Origin: Stackebrandtia nassauensis DSM 44728
Lineage (GTDB): Bacteria > Actinomycetota > Actinomycetes > Mycobacteriales > Micromonosporaceae
DNA length: 64,000 bases
Assembly: GCF_000024545.1 (NCBI RefSeq)
Contig: NC_013947.1
Span: forward strand, 2,418,001-2,482,000
Direction: 5' to 3'
Below the pieces are notes generated by a model. It was not told where the DNA came from. It did not search any database and saw only the letters and a list, made by a program, of their open reading frames with translations. Made by a program: the position numbers and the translations under genes. Below are positions 8,722-17,083 of the stretch, in pieces; within the stretch, counting starts at the first letter, position 1; the number at the start of each line of letters is the position of its first letter.

Positions 8722-9113
8722 CCGGCGGCCTTGATCCTCCGCCAGCCACCGTTGCGATTGTTGGCGATGATCTGCCGGAACATCGCGACGAGCGCCTTCT
8801 CGTTGATCGGTTCACCCTCCCGGATGGCGATCTGGCGAGCCGTCTTGTTGTCGTGCCCGTGGGTGATGATCCCCTCGGGATCGGGAACGATGGCGCCGTC
8901 GTACAGGAAGACGTTCACGTGGTCCTTCGCGGCCAGCAGCGCACAGACATTGCCCTGCAACACGAAATACGGGCGGACCTTGAACTTGACGGTCTCTTCG
9001 ACCTCGGGGTCGGCGGCGTGCACGAGCTCGCGCACCTTGCGGCAGATGTCCTGCTTCCACTGCGGCAGACCGTTGATGTAGTCGTCGACACGGGTATCTG
9101 TCTCATAAGTCAT
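8718..9113 (-). CDS. DUF1801 (YdhG-like) domain protein
   Basis: 131 residues, alpha/beta. It contains the DUF1801 pattern: DDYINGLPQWKQDICRKVRE, a central PEVEETVKFKVRPYF segment, and a C-terminal helix pair ending FRQIIANNRNGG. The fold resembles the YjbR/CyaY-like group, but no activity is established. The gene lies directly behind a DUF1761 gene on the same strand, 27 bases apart, so the two may be co-transcribed. Confidence 0.8.
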   Translation of the reverse strand: MTYETDTRVDDYINGLPQWKQDICRKVRELVHAADPEVEETVKFKVRPYFVLQGNVCALLAAKDHVNVFLYDGAIVPDPEGIITHGHDNKTARQIAIREGEPINEKALVAMFRQIIANNRNGGWRRIKAAG

Positions 9114-9140
9114 GACGCGTCCTTCGATGGTTTGGAGTCG

Positions 9141-9533
9141 CTACCGCCACAGCCCGACGATCAGCGTGACGGCCAACAGCTTGATCAACCAGTCCCCGGC
9201 GTGAATGGCCGCGAGCTTTGCCGGGACCTTCTCATGGAAGACCGAACCGGTCAGGATCATGACCGGGAAACCGATCCACACCGCTCCGGCCAGCAACACC
9301 GCGTCGGTCCAACCACCGATGTCCACGAACATCGTCAACCCGGCCACCACCAAGGCCAGCACGAGATTGCGCACGATCTCCACGACGGCTGTCACAGCGG
9401 GCGACCGTCCCTCCCCGGTGTAAGCCGGACTCAACCGGGCCAGCTGCTTGCCGAACCCGGCATACCAAGCGCCGCTGAGCACAAAGGCCGCCACGGCGGC
9501 CACCAGTACGGCCCAGAAATTCATGTCGTTCAC
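9141..9533 (-). CDS. DUF1761 small membrane protein
   Basis: 130 residues with four predicted membrane helices. The DUF1761 pattern is visible: N-terminal AAFVLSGAWYAGFGKQ, the middle IGFPVMILTGSVFHEK, and a last helix with IHAGDWLIKLLAVTLIVG. Function unknown. It is followed at 27 bases by the DUF1801 gene; the hairpin at 9560 separates it from the upstream AhpD-like gene. Confidence 0.82.
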   Translation of the reverse strand: MNDMNFWAVLVAAVAAFVLSGAWYAGFGKQLARLSPAYTGEGRSPAVTAVVEIVRNLVLALVVAGLTMFVDIGGWTDAVLLAGAVWIGFPVMILTGSVFHEKVPAKLAAIHAGDWLIKLLAVTLIVGLWR

Positions 9534-9559
9534 GGTGTCTCCTCGAATATTGGGATGAC

Positions 9560-9585
9560 CCGACCCGGCGGCAACCGGGTCGGGA
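9560..9585 (-). terminator. Strong hairpin after the AhpD-like gene
   Basis: A perfect 10-bp GC-rich stem, CCCGACCCGG/CCGGGTCGGG with a 6-base loop, lies 78 bases past the stop of the gene ending at 9663 and just before the DUF1761 gene. There is no U-tract, as is common for actinobacterial terminators. Confidence 0.5.
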
Positions 9586-9662
9586 CTGGCAGCCGTCGAA
9601 CGGCTCCCGGTACTAAAGACGCCGCGAGAACACGAAACTCATCGGTGATCCGGATCCCGGTC

Positions 9663-10208
9663 TCAGTCGACGCGTCGCAGCTCCACAGTGGGAAAGTCAA
9701 CCGGAACCGCGAGCGCGATGTTGACGTAATTGGTGAACAGGTTCAGCGCGACCTGAGCGATGACCTCGACGATCTGCTCGTCACCCCAGCCGTGACCCCG
9801 AAGGGCCTGGACGTCGTCGGGCGTCACCTGACCGCGCTCGCGCACCAGCTTGACGGCGAATCCGAGCAGGGCGGCCACACGGGGATCGTCGGACTCGCCG
9901 TCCTGCGCCGCCGCGAGCGCCGCCCGCGTCACCCCGGCCTTGCGCCCGAGCGCGGTGTGCGCCGCCAGGCAGTACTCGCACGAGTTGCGGTTCGCGACGG
10001 CGACGGCGATCTGTTCACTGAGCGCCGAGCCGAGAGCGCCGTCGGCGAAAGCGCCGAACGACCCCCACATGCTCGCCAGCGCCGCGGGCGAGTTGGCCAC
10101 GGCCTTGAACATCGCCGGCACGGTGCCGAACGCGGCCTGTATCTGATCGAGCTGTTCCTTGACGGCGCCGCTCGCGGACTCGAGCTCGACGAGGGGAACG
10201 TTGGACAT
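9663..10208 (-). CDS. AhpD-like / carboxymuconolactone decarboxylase-family peroxidase-related protein
   Basis: 181 residues, all-alpha. The AhpD/CMD core motif is present as NRNSCEYCLAAHTALGRKAG, with the redox Cys-x-x-Cys written CEYC and the following His. Such stand-alone proteins are alkylhydroperoxidase-like and act on peroxide or electrophile stress in the cytoplasm. It is transcribed divergently from an AraC regulator (start 10350), which probably controls it. The 141-bp gap holds the shared promoter region, but no clear dyad was found there. Confidence 0.85.
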   Translation of the reverse strand: MSNVPLVELESASGAVKEQLDQIQAAFGTVPAMFKAVANSPAALASMWGSFGAFADGALGSALSEQIAVAVANRNSCEYCLAAHTALGRKAGVTRAALAAAQDGESDDPRVAALLGFAVKLVRERGQVTPDDVQALRGHGWGDEQIVEVIAQVALNLFTNYVNIALAVPVDFPTVELRRVD

Positions 10209-10349
10209 GAGATACTCCTTCGCTTGTGGACAGACGGCGTCGCCCGCGATGTCGGTGCGGGTGACGTGTTACCAGGCTGCCCGGCAAGTCCGGACTAATC
10301 GCAACAGATCATCTCGATTTCTTACCAATTCGTCTGGCATGCTTGCCCC

Positions 10350-11204
10350 ATGGCCCCCGTCGACCGTCTAACGCCCCTACTCGAACGCTTCCGGGTACGA
10401 ACCCGCCTGTTCCACACGGGTCCGCTGTGCGGAGTCACCACCTTCGCCGCACGACCAGGGCGAGGCTTCCTCCACGTGCTCCGCCACGGCGAGATGGACG
10501 TGACCTACCAGGGCACCGGCGGCCGGTTGGAGCGAACCCGAATAGACCGCCCCAGCCTGCTCTTCTACCCACGCCCCCTGGAACACGCCTTCCACAACGC
10601 GCCCACGGCGGACTCCGACTTCGCCTGCGCGACGCTCGACTTCGACGGTGGACAGACCCACCCGCTCGTACGCACGCTTCCTCCCGTGATCGTGCTGCCG
10701 CTGCACGTCGTCGACTCCTTGGGACCGGCGCTCGACCTGCTCTTCGCCGAGATCGACAACGTCCGCTGCGGCAACCCCGTACTGGCCGACCGCCTGTTCG
10801 AAGTCGTCCTCATCCAGCTGTTCCGCTGGATCCTCGACCACACCACCGAACTCGCACTGCCCGCTGGGCTGCTGAGGGGCCTGTCCGACGACCGTCTGGC
10901 CCGCACCCTCGTGGCCATCCACGAATCCCCGGGGCGGCCCTGGACACTGACCACAATGGCCCGTGAAGCGAATCTGTCTCGCAGCACGTTCGCCGCGCGC
11001 TTCAAAGCGACAGTGGGCCAGCCGCCCGCCGACTACCTCACCGCATGGCGACTCACCGTGGCTCAGGACCGACTCCGCCACGGCGCCACCGTCTCCGCCA
11101 CCGCCGCCGAACTCGGCTACGCCAACTCCTCGGCCTTCTCCAGGGTCTTCACCCAGCGACTGGGACGCTCACCCCGCGCATGGCGAGCCACCGCCGACCG
11201 ATAA
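10350..11204 (+). CDS. AraC-family transcriptional regulator
   Basis: 284 residues. The N-terminal half is a cupin-type effector domain (AraC_binding_2/cupin_6-like: RGFLHVLRHGEMDVTYQGTG, then FYPRPLEHAFHN). The C-terminal 100 residues carry two HTH motifs: WTLTTMAREANLSRSTFAAR and VSATAAELGYANSSAFSRVF, followed by GRSPRAWR. It is divergent from the AhpD-like gene, its likely target. Its last 36 bases overlap the convergent gamma-glutamyltransferase gene. Confidence 0.9.
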   Translation: MAPVDRLTPLLERFRVRTRLFHTGPLCGVTTFAARPGRGFLHVLRHGEMDVTYQGTGGRLERTRIDRPSLLFYPRPLEHAFHNAPTADSDFACATLDFDGGQTHPLVRTLPPVIVLPLHVVDSLGPALDLLFAEIDNVRCGNPVLADRLFEVVLIQLFRWILDHTTELALPAGLLRGLSDDRLARTLVAIHESPGRPWTLTTMAREANLSRSTFAARFKATVGQPPADYLTAWRLTVAQDRLRHGATVSATAAELGYANSSAFSRVFTQRLGRSPRAWRATADR

Positions 11205-12749
11205 CCGCCCCTGGGCCGAGCCGATCACGGTACGGGGATCGGCCGCCCCCGCGAACTGCCCGGAATCGTCCATCTCGATCACATGGGCATGCCCGAAACC
11301 GGTCGGCACCCGGTTCACCAAGTGCCCCTTCGCCTCCAACCGATCCCAAGCATCCGGTGCCGCCTCCTCCAACTCGATGGGAGCCCGCTCGCCGTCGCGC
11401 CAAGTGTCGAAACCATTGGAATTACCGATCCGCCAACGGGCCGCCCCCACCGCCTCGGCGGGGGACTGACCGTGCCGCAGCAACCGGGTGATCACCTGCA
11501 ACAGGATCTGGGGCTGGGTGTCCCCGCCCATGGTCCCCACCAGCGCACGCGTCGAACCATCCCGCCGGGTGACCAGCGCCGGGGCGAGCGTGTGCGGAGG
11601 CCGCCGCCCGGGCCGATACTCGGCCGGATGCCCGGGAAGCAACGAGAACCCCAACCCCCGATTGTGCAGCCCGATACCAGTGCCGGGCTCGAAAATCCTT
11701 GACCCGAACCCCGAGGCGTTCGACTGGATCAACGACACCGCGAGCCCGCCATGCTCGGCGGCACACAGATAAGTCGTGTCACCCGCCGCTGCCGAATCCG
11801 GCATCCCGGCGGCCTGCCCCGGATCGATCAGGCCACGCCGCCGCCCCACCTCCTCGGGTGACAACACCACCCCGGCATCGAACCCCTCATGCAACAACTC
11901 CGGACGATCACACCCGGCCCGCCGCGCCGCCTCGATCAACAAATGCGCCCACAAAGGATCATCCGGATCGTCGGGCAACGGAAGCCCGTCCGCGATCGCC
12001 AACCCCAATCCCACCAAATAACCCTGACTGTTGGGCGGCGTCACCCACACCCGATGCCCCACCGCGTCCACCCCGATCGGACTCACCCAGTCCGCACTGC
12101 CCCGCCGCAAATCCTCGACACTGAAGAGCCCATCCGCCAGCCGCACCAACCCGCGCCCGAACTCACCACAATAGAACCCGTCCCGCCCCTCCGCAGCGAC
12201 CGCCCGCAACGCCCGCGCCACCCCACCCCGCCGCACCACGGCACCGGCCCACGTAGCCTCCGCCAACTCCTCGGCCCCCGCCTTACCGCGCAACACCGGC
12301 ACCGCCGACGCCAACAGGGGAGAAGCCCCGAAACCGTCCTCGGCGAACCCGACGGCCGCCGCGAAAACCTCGGCCAGCGCCAGCCTCCCGAACCTCTCAT
12401 GCAACGCCACCCACCCGTCAACACACCCGGGCACGGTCACCGACCGCACATCATCGAACAACGGCATCACCCCATACCCAGCCGCCCGCAACCCCTCGGG
12501 ATCAGCCCCACTACCCGCCCGCCCGGAAGCGTTCAACGCCACCGGAGCCGAATCCCCGTCCTGCACCACAGCGAACAGATCCCCACCCATACCGCACAAA
12601 TGCGGCGCCGTCACCGCGAGCACCGCGTTGGCGGCGATCGCGGCATCCACAGCGGTGCCCCCACCCCGCAAAACCTCCACCCCCGCCGCCGAGGCGCGCT
12701 CATCGGCGGAAACCACCATGCCGGTCGGCGAGAAAACGGTAGCCGTCAT
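11169..12749 (-). CDS. Gamma-glutamyltransferase family protein (Ntn hydrolase)
   Basis: 526 residues, typical GGT length. N-terminal family motif GGGTAVDAAIAANAVLAVTAPHLCGMGGD; the autoprocessing site is in AAGDTTYLCAAEHGG, where the Thr after Asp becomes the N-terminal nucleophile of the small subunit. Downstream, LGTMGGDTQPQ-like (VGTMGGDTQPQILLQV) matches the small subunit. No clear signal peptide is seen, unlike exported GGTs, so this may be a cytoplasmic or acylase-like member. It hydrolyses or transfers gamma-glutamyl or related amide groups. It is a single gene; the 3' end overlaps araC by 36 bases. Confidence 0.86.
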   Translation of the reverse strand: MTATVFSPTGMVVSADERASAAGVEVLRGGGTAVDAAIAANAVLAVTAPHLCGMGGDLFAVVQDGDSAPVALNASGRAGSGADPEGLRAAGYGVMPLFDDVRSVTVPGCVDGWVALHERFGRLALAEVFAAAVGFAEDGFGASPLLASAVPVLRGKAGAEELAEATWAGAVVRRGGVARALRAVAAEGRDGFYCGEFGRGLVRLADGLFSVEDLRRGSADWVSPIGVDAVGHRVWVTPPNSQGYLVGLGLAIADGLPLPDDPDDPLWAHLLIEAARRAGCDRPELLHEGFDAGVVLSPEEVGRRRGLIDPGQAAGMPDSAAAGDTTYLCAAEHGGLAVSLIQSNASGFGSRIFEPGTGIGLHNRGLGFSLLPGHPAEYRPGRRPPHTLAPALVTRRDGSTRALVGTMGGDTQPQILLQVITRLLRHGQSPAEAVGAARWRIGNSNGFDTWRDGERAPIELEEAAPDAWDRLEAKGHLVNRVPTGFGHAHVIEMDDSGQFAGAADPRTVIGSAQGRLSVGGGSPCAG

Positions 12750-12788
12750 GAACTGGACGCTACCCGCCCGACAGCGAGGGCTTGACGG

Positions 12789-13964
12789 TTACCGCCGTTG
12801 GACGGCCTCGATGCGGTTGCCGTTGCTGTCGAAGAAGTGCAGCAGGTCGGTGTGAACCTCGATCGACATCGCCTGTCCGGGGCGGCATCGTGAATATGGG
12901 GCCAGTCTGACCGTCACGTCGGAGATCTGTTTGTTGTGCCGTCCGGATTCCGGCTGCTGGGAGTGTGCGTCGTGGTCAACCGGTACGGCCCCGATCCTGA
13001 GATGGACGAGGGACTCGTGTCCGTGGTGTTCCATGAACTGGATCAATCCGTTGAGGACATTGGGCCGGTCGTGGGACACCGGCCGTACCGCCTCGGCGCG
13101 AATGCCCACGACGATCTGTTCACCGTGATATTTGGACACTCCGCGGCTTTGCAGGTCGCTCCAGGGCAACCGGATGCTCTGCGATCCCAGATGCAGGGTC
13201 ACGTACCGGTCGAGGTGTACCTCGACGTAGGCCCGCACCAGGTTCATGCGGGGGTTGCCCAGGAACGCCGCCACGTACATGGTGGCGGGTTTGTCGTAGA
13301 CCTGGTCAGGGGAGCCGACGTCCTGCAACCGTCCCCGTCTCAGTACCGCCACTCGGTCGGCCATGGTCAGCGCCTCGGTCTGGTCGTGGGTGACGTAGAC
13401 GGTGGTGATGTTCAGGCGGTGGGCCATTTCGACGATCTCGGTGCGCAGCTGCGAGCGAAGTCCGATGTCCAGGTTGGACAAGGGTTCGTCCATGAGCAGG
13501 AACCGGGGATGGCGGATCAGCGCCCGGCCCATGGCGACCCGTTGGCGCTGACCTCCCGACAGCTGGTGCGGTTTGCGGTCGAGCAGGTCCTCGATTCCCA
13601 ACGACGCGGCCATCGCGACGGTGCGCTCCTTGATGGTGGCGGCATCGACTCCCGCGATGCGCAGCGGAAAGCCGATGTTGTCGGCGACCCGGAAATGCGG
13701 GTACAGGGCGAAGTTCTGAAACACCATGGCGACCCCACGTTCTCGTGGTGTCAGGTGGTTGGCGAACTCCCCATTGAGGAGGATGTCCCCGTCGAGGGTG
13801 TCCTCAAGGCCCGCGAGCATGCGCAGGATCGTCGACTTTCCGCAACCTGAGGGGCCCAGCAGGACCATGAACTCACCGTTGTTCACCGATAGGTTCAGGT
13901 CATCCACCGCGACGATGTCGGGAGCGAAGACCTTCGAGACGTTCTTGAGCTCAACGGTGGTCAC
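12789..13964 (-). CDS. Sugar ABC transporter ATPase (MsmK/UgpC type)
   Basis: 391 residues. ATPase domain with Walker A GPSGCGKST, Q-loop FQNFALYPH, signature LSGGQRQRVAMGRAL, Walker B RFLLMDEPLSNLD and H-loop VTHDQTEAL. A C-terminal OB/TOBE regulatory region of about 140 residues is typical of MalK/MsmK proteins. GTG start with GGAGGA six bases upstream. It is divergent from the lacI gene and faces the permease and binding-protein genes at 15241-18361, which lack an ATPase of their own; it very likely powers them and may also serve other CUT1 importers. Confidence 0.92.
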   Translation of the reverse strand: MTTVELKNVSKVFAPDIVAVDDLNLSVNNGEFMVLLGPSGCGKSTILRMLAGLEDTLDGDILLNGEFANHLTPRERGVAMVFQNFALYPHFRVADNIGFPLRIAGVDAATIKERTVAMAASLGIEDLLDRKPHQLSGGQRQRVAMGRALIRHPRFLLMDEPLSNLDIGLRSQLRTEIVEMAHRLNITTVYVTHDQTEALTMADRVAVLRRGRLQDVGSPDQVYDKPATMYVAAFLGNPRMNLVRAYVEVHLDRYVTLHLGSQSIRLPWSDLQSRGVSKYHGEQIVVGIRAEAVRPVSHDRPNVLNGLIQFMEHHGHESLVHLRIGAVPVDHDAHSQQPESGRHNKQISDVTVRLAPYSRCRPGQAMSIEVHTDLLHFFDSNGNRIEAVQRR

Positions 13965-14136
13965 GTCTCCTCCGAGACTGAGAGCTGGGACACACTGGCC
14001 GTGGTCGGGTATGAGTGTGCCAAAGACCGGCTTGGCCGTACTTCAGGTGAACGTCCAGTGTCCAGCTGGCTGCATGGGTAGCAACGCGCATGTCGCGGCG
14101 GGGGTCGCTCGCGTCGGCAAGTGAAAGATCTGCATA

Positions 14137-14165
14137 TTGACAGGGTCTGATATCGTTCTTGTAAT
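14137..14165 (+). promoter_or_regulatory. Sigma70-like promoter of the lacI-led operon
   Basis: TTGACA (14137) and TGTAAT (14160) are separated by exactly 17 bases, an unusually good consensus for this GC-rich sequence. The -10 box runs into the operator at 14162. The operon start codon is about 45 bases downstream. Confidence 0.65.
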
Positions 14166-14183
14166 CGTTCTCAAGAACGTTTA
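14162..14183. promoter_or_regulatory. LacI-family operator
   Basis: TAATCGTTCTCAAGAACGTTTA-type dyad: the core arms CGTTCT/AGAACG are perfect and 9 of 11 positions match over the full half-sites. It overlaps the -10 box and the expected transcription start, the classic repression position. Autoregulation by the LacI protein encoded 27 bases downstream is inferred. Confidence 0.65.
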
Positions 14184-14209
14184 CAACGTATGATACGCAG
14201 GGAAAACGC

Positions 14210-15244
14210 ATGGCAGAGACAAAGAAGTCGAACCTCGCGCTGGTCGCCGCCCGAGCCGGAGTGTCGGTCGCGTCGGTGTCCCGGGTGTTGAACGGAGGCT
14301 CGGCCTCCGAGGAGCTGACCCGGCGGGTGCGGGAGGCGGCGGACGAACTCGGGTACGTGCCCGATGCCAGCGCGCGCACCCTGCGAACCGGCCGCACCGA
14401 CCAGATCGCGCTCGCGGTCGCCGATGTCGGGAACCCCGTCTATGTGCAGATGATGCGGGCGGTCACCCGTATCGTCGCCAAGGCCGACTACCGGCTCGTG
14501 GTGTCGTCCACCGGCAGTGACCCGCAGGCGCAGATCGATCTGCTCACCAGTCTCAACCGTGGCTACGCCGACGGTCTTCTGTTGAGCCCGTTGCGGATCA
14601 CCCCCGACCTCATCGACGCCATGCGCGCGAGTCGGCTGCCGATCGTGGTCATCGGTTCGCTGCCTCCCGACGTGGAGCTCGACAACGTTCGCGCCGACTC
14701 GGCGACCGGCATCGGGCTCGCCATCGAGCACCTGGTCGAGCAGGGGCGCCGTCGCATCGCGCTCGTGAACGGCCCGGTCGACACCGTCCCCGGCGCCGCC
14801 CGGCTCGCCGGGTATCTCGACGCGGTGAAGCGCTTCGGGTTGCCCGACAGTCCGGAACTGCAGGTGACCGCCGATGCCTTCACCTATCGGGCCGGACGCG
14901 AGGCGACCGCCGACCTGTTGCGGCAGTCCAGCCCCGACGCGGTCGTGGGCGCCAACGATCTGCTGGCCGTGGCCGCGCTGAAGGAACTCAACGCCGCCGG
15001 AGCCCGGGTGCCCGACGATGTCGCCGTCGTCGGCATGGACGACACCGATGCGGCCGAGCTGGCCACGCCGTCGCTCACCAGCGTCGACCTCGGATCGGCC
15101 GAGCGCGCCAAGGCCGCGGCCGAACTCCTCATCAGACGGATCAGGAACCCGGAGTCGAAGGTCCGCAGGATCGTCATCACCCCCTCCCTGTCGGTCCGCG
15201 AATCGAGCCGCACCGAGGCCCAGAAGCCGGACGGTGCCTCATGA
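14210..15244 (+). CDS. LacI-family transcriptional regulator
   Basis: 344 residues. The N-terminal HTH reads NLALVAARAGVSVASVSRVL, with the hinge-helix region ELGYVPDASARTLRTGRTD. The periplasmic-binding-protein-like ligand domain fills the rest, with RRIALVNGPVDTVPGA and PDDVAVVGMDD segments. It is the first gene of the operon that continues with two permeases, a binding protein and ribosyl-compound enzymes. Its inducer is therefore probably the imported substrate or a product. The stop overlaps the next start as ATGA. Confidence 0.92.
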   Translation: MAETKKSNLALVAARAGVSVASVSRVLNGGSASEELTRRVREAADELGYVPDASARTLRTGRTDQIALAVADVGNPVYVQMMRAVTRIVAKADYRLVVSSTGSDPQAQIDLLTSLNRGYADGLLLSPLRITPDLIDAMRASRLPIVVIGSLPPDVELDNVRADSATGIGLAIEHLVEQGRRRIALVNGPVDTVPGAARLAGYLDAVKRFGLPDSPELQVTADAFTYRAGREATADLLRQSSPDAVVGANDLLAVAALKELNAAGARVPDDVAVVGMDDTDAAELATPSLTSVDLGSAERAKAAAELLIRRIRNPESKVRRIVITPSLSVRESSRTEAQKPDGAS

Positions 15245-16176
15245 CGGCGATGACGCAGTCGGTCGGCAACCCTCAGCCCCGCGCTCGACGCCGACGCCGT
15301 CGACTCGGTTCGAGTGGCCGGGACGCGTGGCCGTTCGTACTCCCGGCGCTGCTTCCGGTGATGCTGTTCAGCGTCTATCCGTTGGTGTACGGCGTTTTCC
15401 TCGGCTTCACCGACGCCGAGGCCGGACTGAACGTGGAGACGAACTTCAACGGCGTCGACAACTACATCAAGCTCGGCGGCAACGAACTGTTCTGGAGTTC
15501 GTTCAAGATCGGACTGATCTGGGCGTTCAGCGTCACGATTCTGCAGTTCCTGGCCTCGCTCGGCTTGGCGCTGCTGCTGAACCTCGATCTGCGGCTGCGC
15601 TGGCTGGCGCGCACCCTCGCGCTCGTGCCCTGGGCGATGCCGCCGGTGATCATCGCGATCATGTGGCAGCTCATGCTCAACCCCGACTACGGGCCCGTCA
15701 ACCGCAGCCTGGAAGCACTCGGGCTGCCCGGCGGCGTCAACTGGCTGGGTGACGGCTCCACCGCTCTGGCGGTCGTCATCATCGTCGGTGTCTGGGCCGG
15801 GATGCCCCAGACGACGATCACGCTGCTGGCCGGGTTGCAGGCCGTCCCCGTCGAGCTGCACGAAGCCGCCGCGATCGACGGTGCCAACACCCGGCGCCGG
15901 TTCTGGCACGTCACGCTGCCCGCGATCCGGCCGGTGGTCGTCGCGATCACCACACTCGACCTGATCTGGAACTTCAACTCCTTCGCGCTCGTGTTCGTGC
16001 TGACCGCGGGCGGGCCGGGCGGTACCACGATGCTGCCGAGCCTGTTCGCCTACAACGAGGCGTTCCGCTACGGCAACTTCGGTTACGCGGCCGCGATGGG
16101 CAACGTCATGGTCATCGTGATCGGCGCGATCCTCTTCTTCTACCTGCGCGGCCAGATGCGAAGGCGGCTCCAATGA
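15241..16176 (+). CDS. Sugar ABC transporter permease (MalF type)
   Basis: 311 residues with six membrane helices: FVLPALLPVMLFSVYPLVYG at the N-terminus, and the EAA loop ELHEAAAIDGANTRRRFW that docks to the ATPase. This is CUT1 carbohydrate importer architecture. Translationally coupled to lacI upstream and to the second permease downstream (ATGA at both ends). It works with the permease at 16173, the binding protein at 17084 and probably the ATPase at 12789. Confidence 0.92.
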   Translation: MTAMTQSVGNPQPRARRRRRRLGSSGRDAWPFVLPALLPVMLFSVYPLVYGVFLGFTDAEAGLNVETNFNGVDNYIKLGGNELFWSSFKIGLIWAFSVTILQFLASLGLALLLNLDLRLRWLARTLALVPWAMPPVIIAIMWQLMLNPDYGPVNRSLEALGLPGGVNWLGDGSTALAVVIIVGVWAGMPQTTITLLAGLQAVPVELHEAAAIDGANTRRRFWHVTLPAIRPVVVAITTLDLIWNFNSFALVFVLTAGGPGGTTMLPSLFAYNEAFRYGNFGYAAAMGNVMVIVIGAILFFYLRGQMRRRLQ

Positions 16177-17033
16177 CGACACTCCCCAGAACATCCACTG
16201 TAGGCCGAAGCGCGGTCGCCCGGCCGCTGCAATACCTGGCGCTCCTCGCCTACATGTGCTTCCTGGCGTTCCCGCTGCTGTTCCTGCTGAGCACCGCGTT
16301 CAAGACGCCACGGGAGCTGAAGTCCCCGGACGCCGGACTGCTGCCCGAACACTTCGACCTCGGCAACTTCTCCTCGGCGATCACGAAGGCCGACCTGTTC
16401 ACCGCGGCGGGAAACAGCCTGCTCGTCTCCGCGACCACCACCGTCCTGGTCACGCTCGTGGCGCTGCCCGCCGCCTACGCCCTCGTCCGGTTCCGGACCA
16501 AGCTGCGGGGCCTGGCGACCGGCTGGATCCTGCTCAGCCAGGTCTTCCCCTTCATCCTCATCATCATCCCGCTGTTCCTGCTGCTCAAGAACATCGGACT
16601 GGTCGACACCCTGCTGGGCCTGGTGCTCGTCTACGCCGTGTGGGCGCTGCCGTTCTCACTGTGGATGCTCCAGGGATACGTGTCCGCGATCCCGGTCGAG
16701 CTGGAGGAGGCCAGCGCCGTCGACGGCGCCGGACGACTGACGACGCTCACCAGGATCGTCCTGCCGCTGCTCGCGCCCGGTTTGGTCGCCACCAGCCTGT
16801 TCACGTTCATCAACTCCTGGAACGAGTTCTTCTTCGCGCTGGTCCTCATCCAGGACCCCGACATGCAGACCCTGCCGCTCGCGCTGGCGCGCTTCGTCGG
16901 CGTCGAGGGGCAGGTCCAGCTCGGCCAGCTCGCCGCGGCCGCACTCCTGGCCTGTGTCCCGAGCCTGGCGTTCTTCATGTTCATCCAGAAGCGGCTCACC
17001 GCCGGACTTCTCAGCGGCGCGGTCAAGGGCTGA
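16173..17033 (+). CDS. Sugar ABC transporter permease (MalG type)
   Basis: 286 residues, six membrane helices, EAA loop ELEEASAVDGAGRLTTLTR, then FTFINSWNEFFFAL, a hallmark of MalG-like permeases. It overlaps the MalF-type permease by 4 bases. Second half of the heterodimeric membrane channel for the imported compound. Confidence 0.92.
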   Translation: MTTLPRTSTVGRSAVARPLQYLALLAYMCFLAFPLLFLLSTAFKTPRELKSPDAGLLPEHFDLGNFSSAITKADLFTAAGNSLLVSATTTVLVTLVALPAAYALVRFRTKLRGLATGWILLSQVFPFILIIIPLFLLLKNIGLVDTLLGLVLVYAVWALPFSLWMLQGYVSAIPVELEEASAVDGAGRLTTLTRIVLPLLAPGLVATSLFTFINSWNEFFFALVLIQDPDMQTLPLALARFVGVEGQVQLGQLAAAALLACVPSLAFFMFIQKRLTAGLLSGAVKG

Positions 17034-17083
17034 TCGCCGCGAATCGTGCCTTCCCTCAACACCCCCATGAAAGAGAGAGAACC

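Noticed and set aside
16256-17083. N-terminal extension of the solute-binding protein
   Set aside because: The extension lies inside the permease gene in another frame; the lipoprotein signal begins at 17084 with a ribosome binding site.
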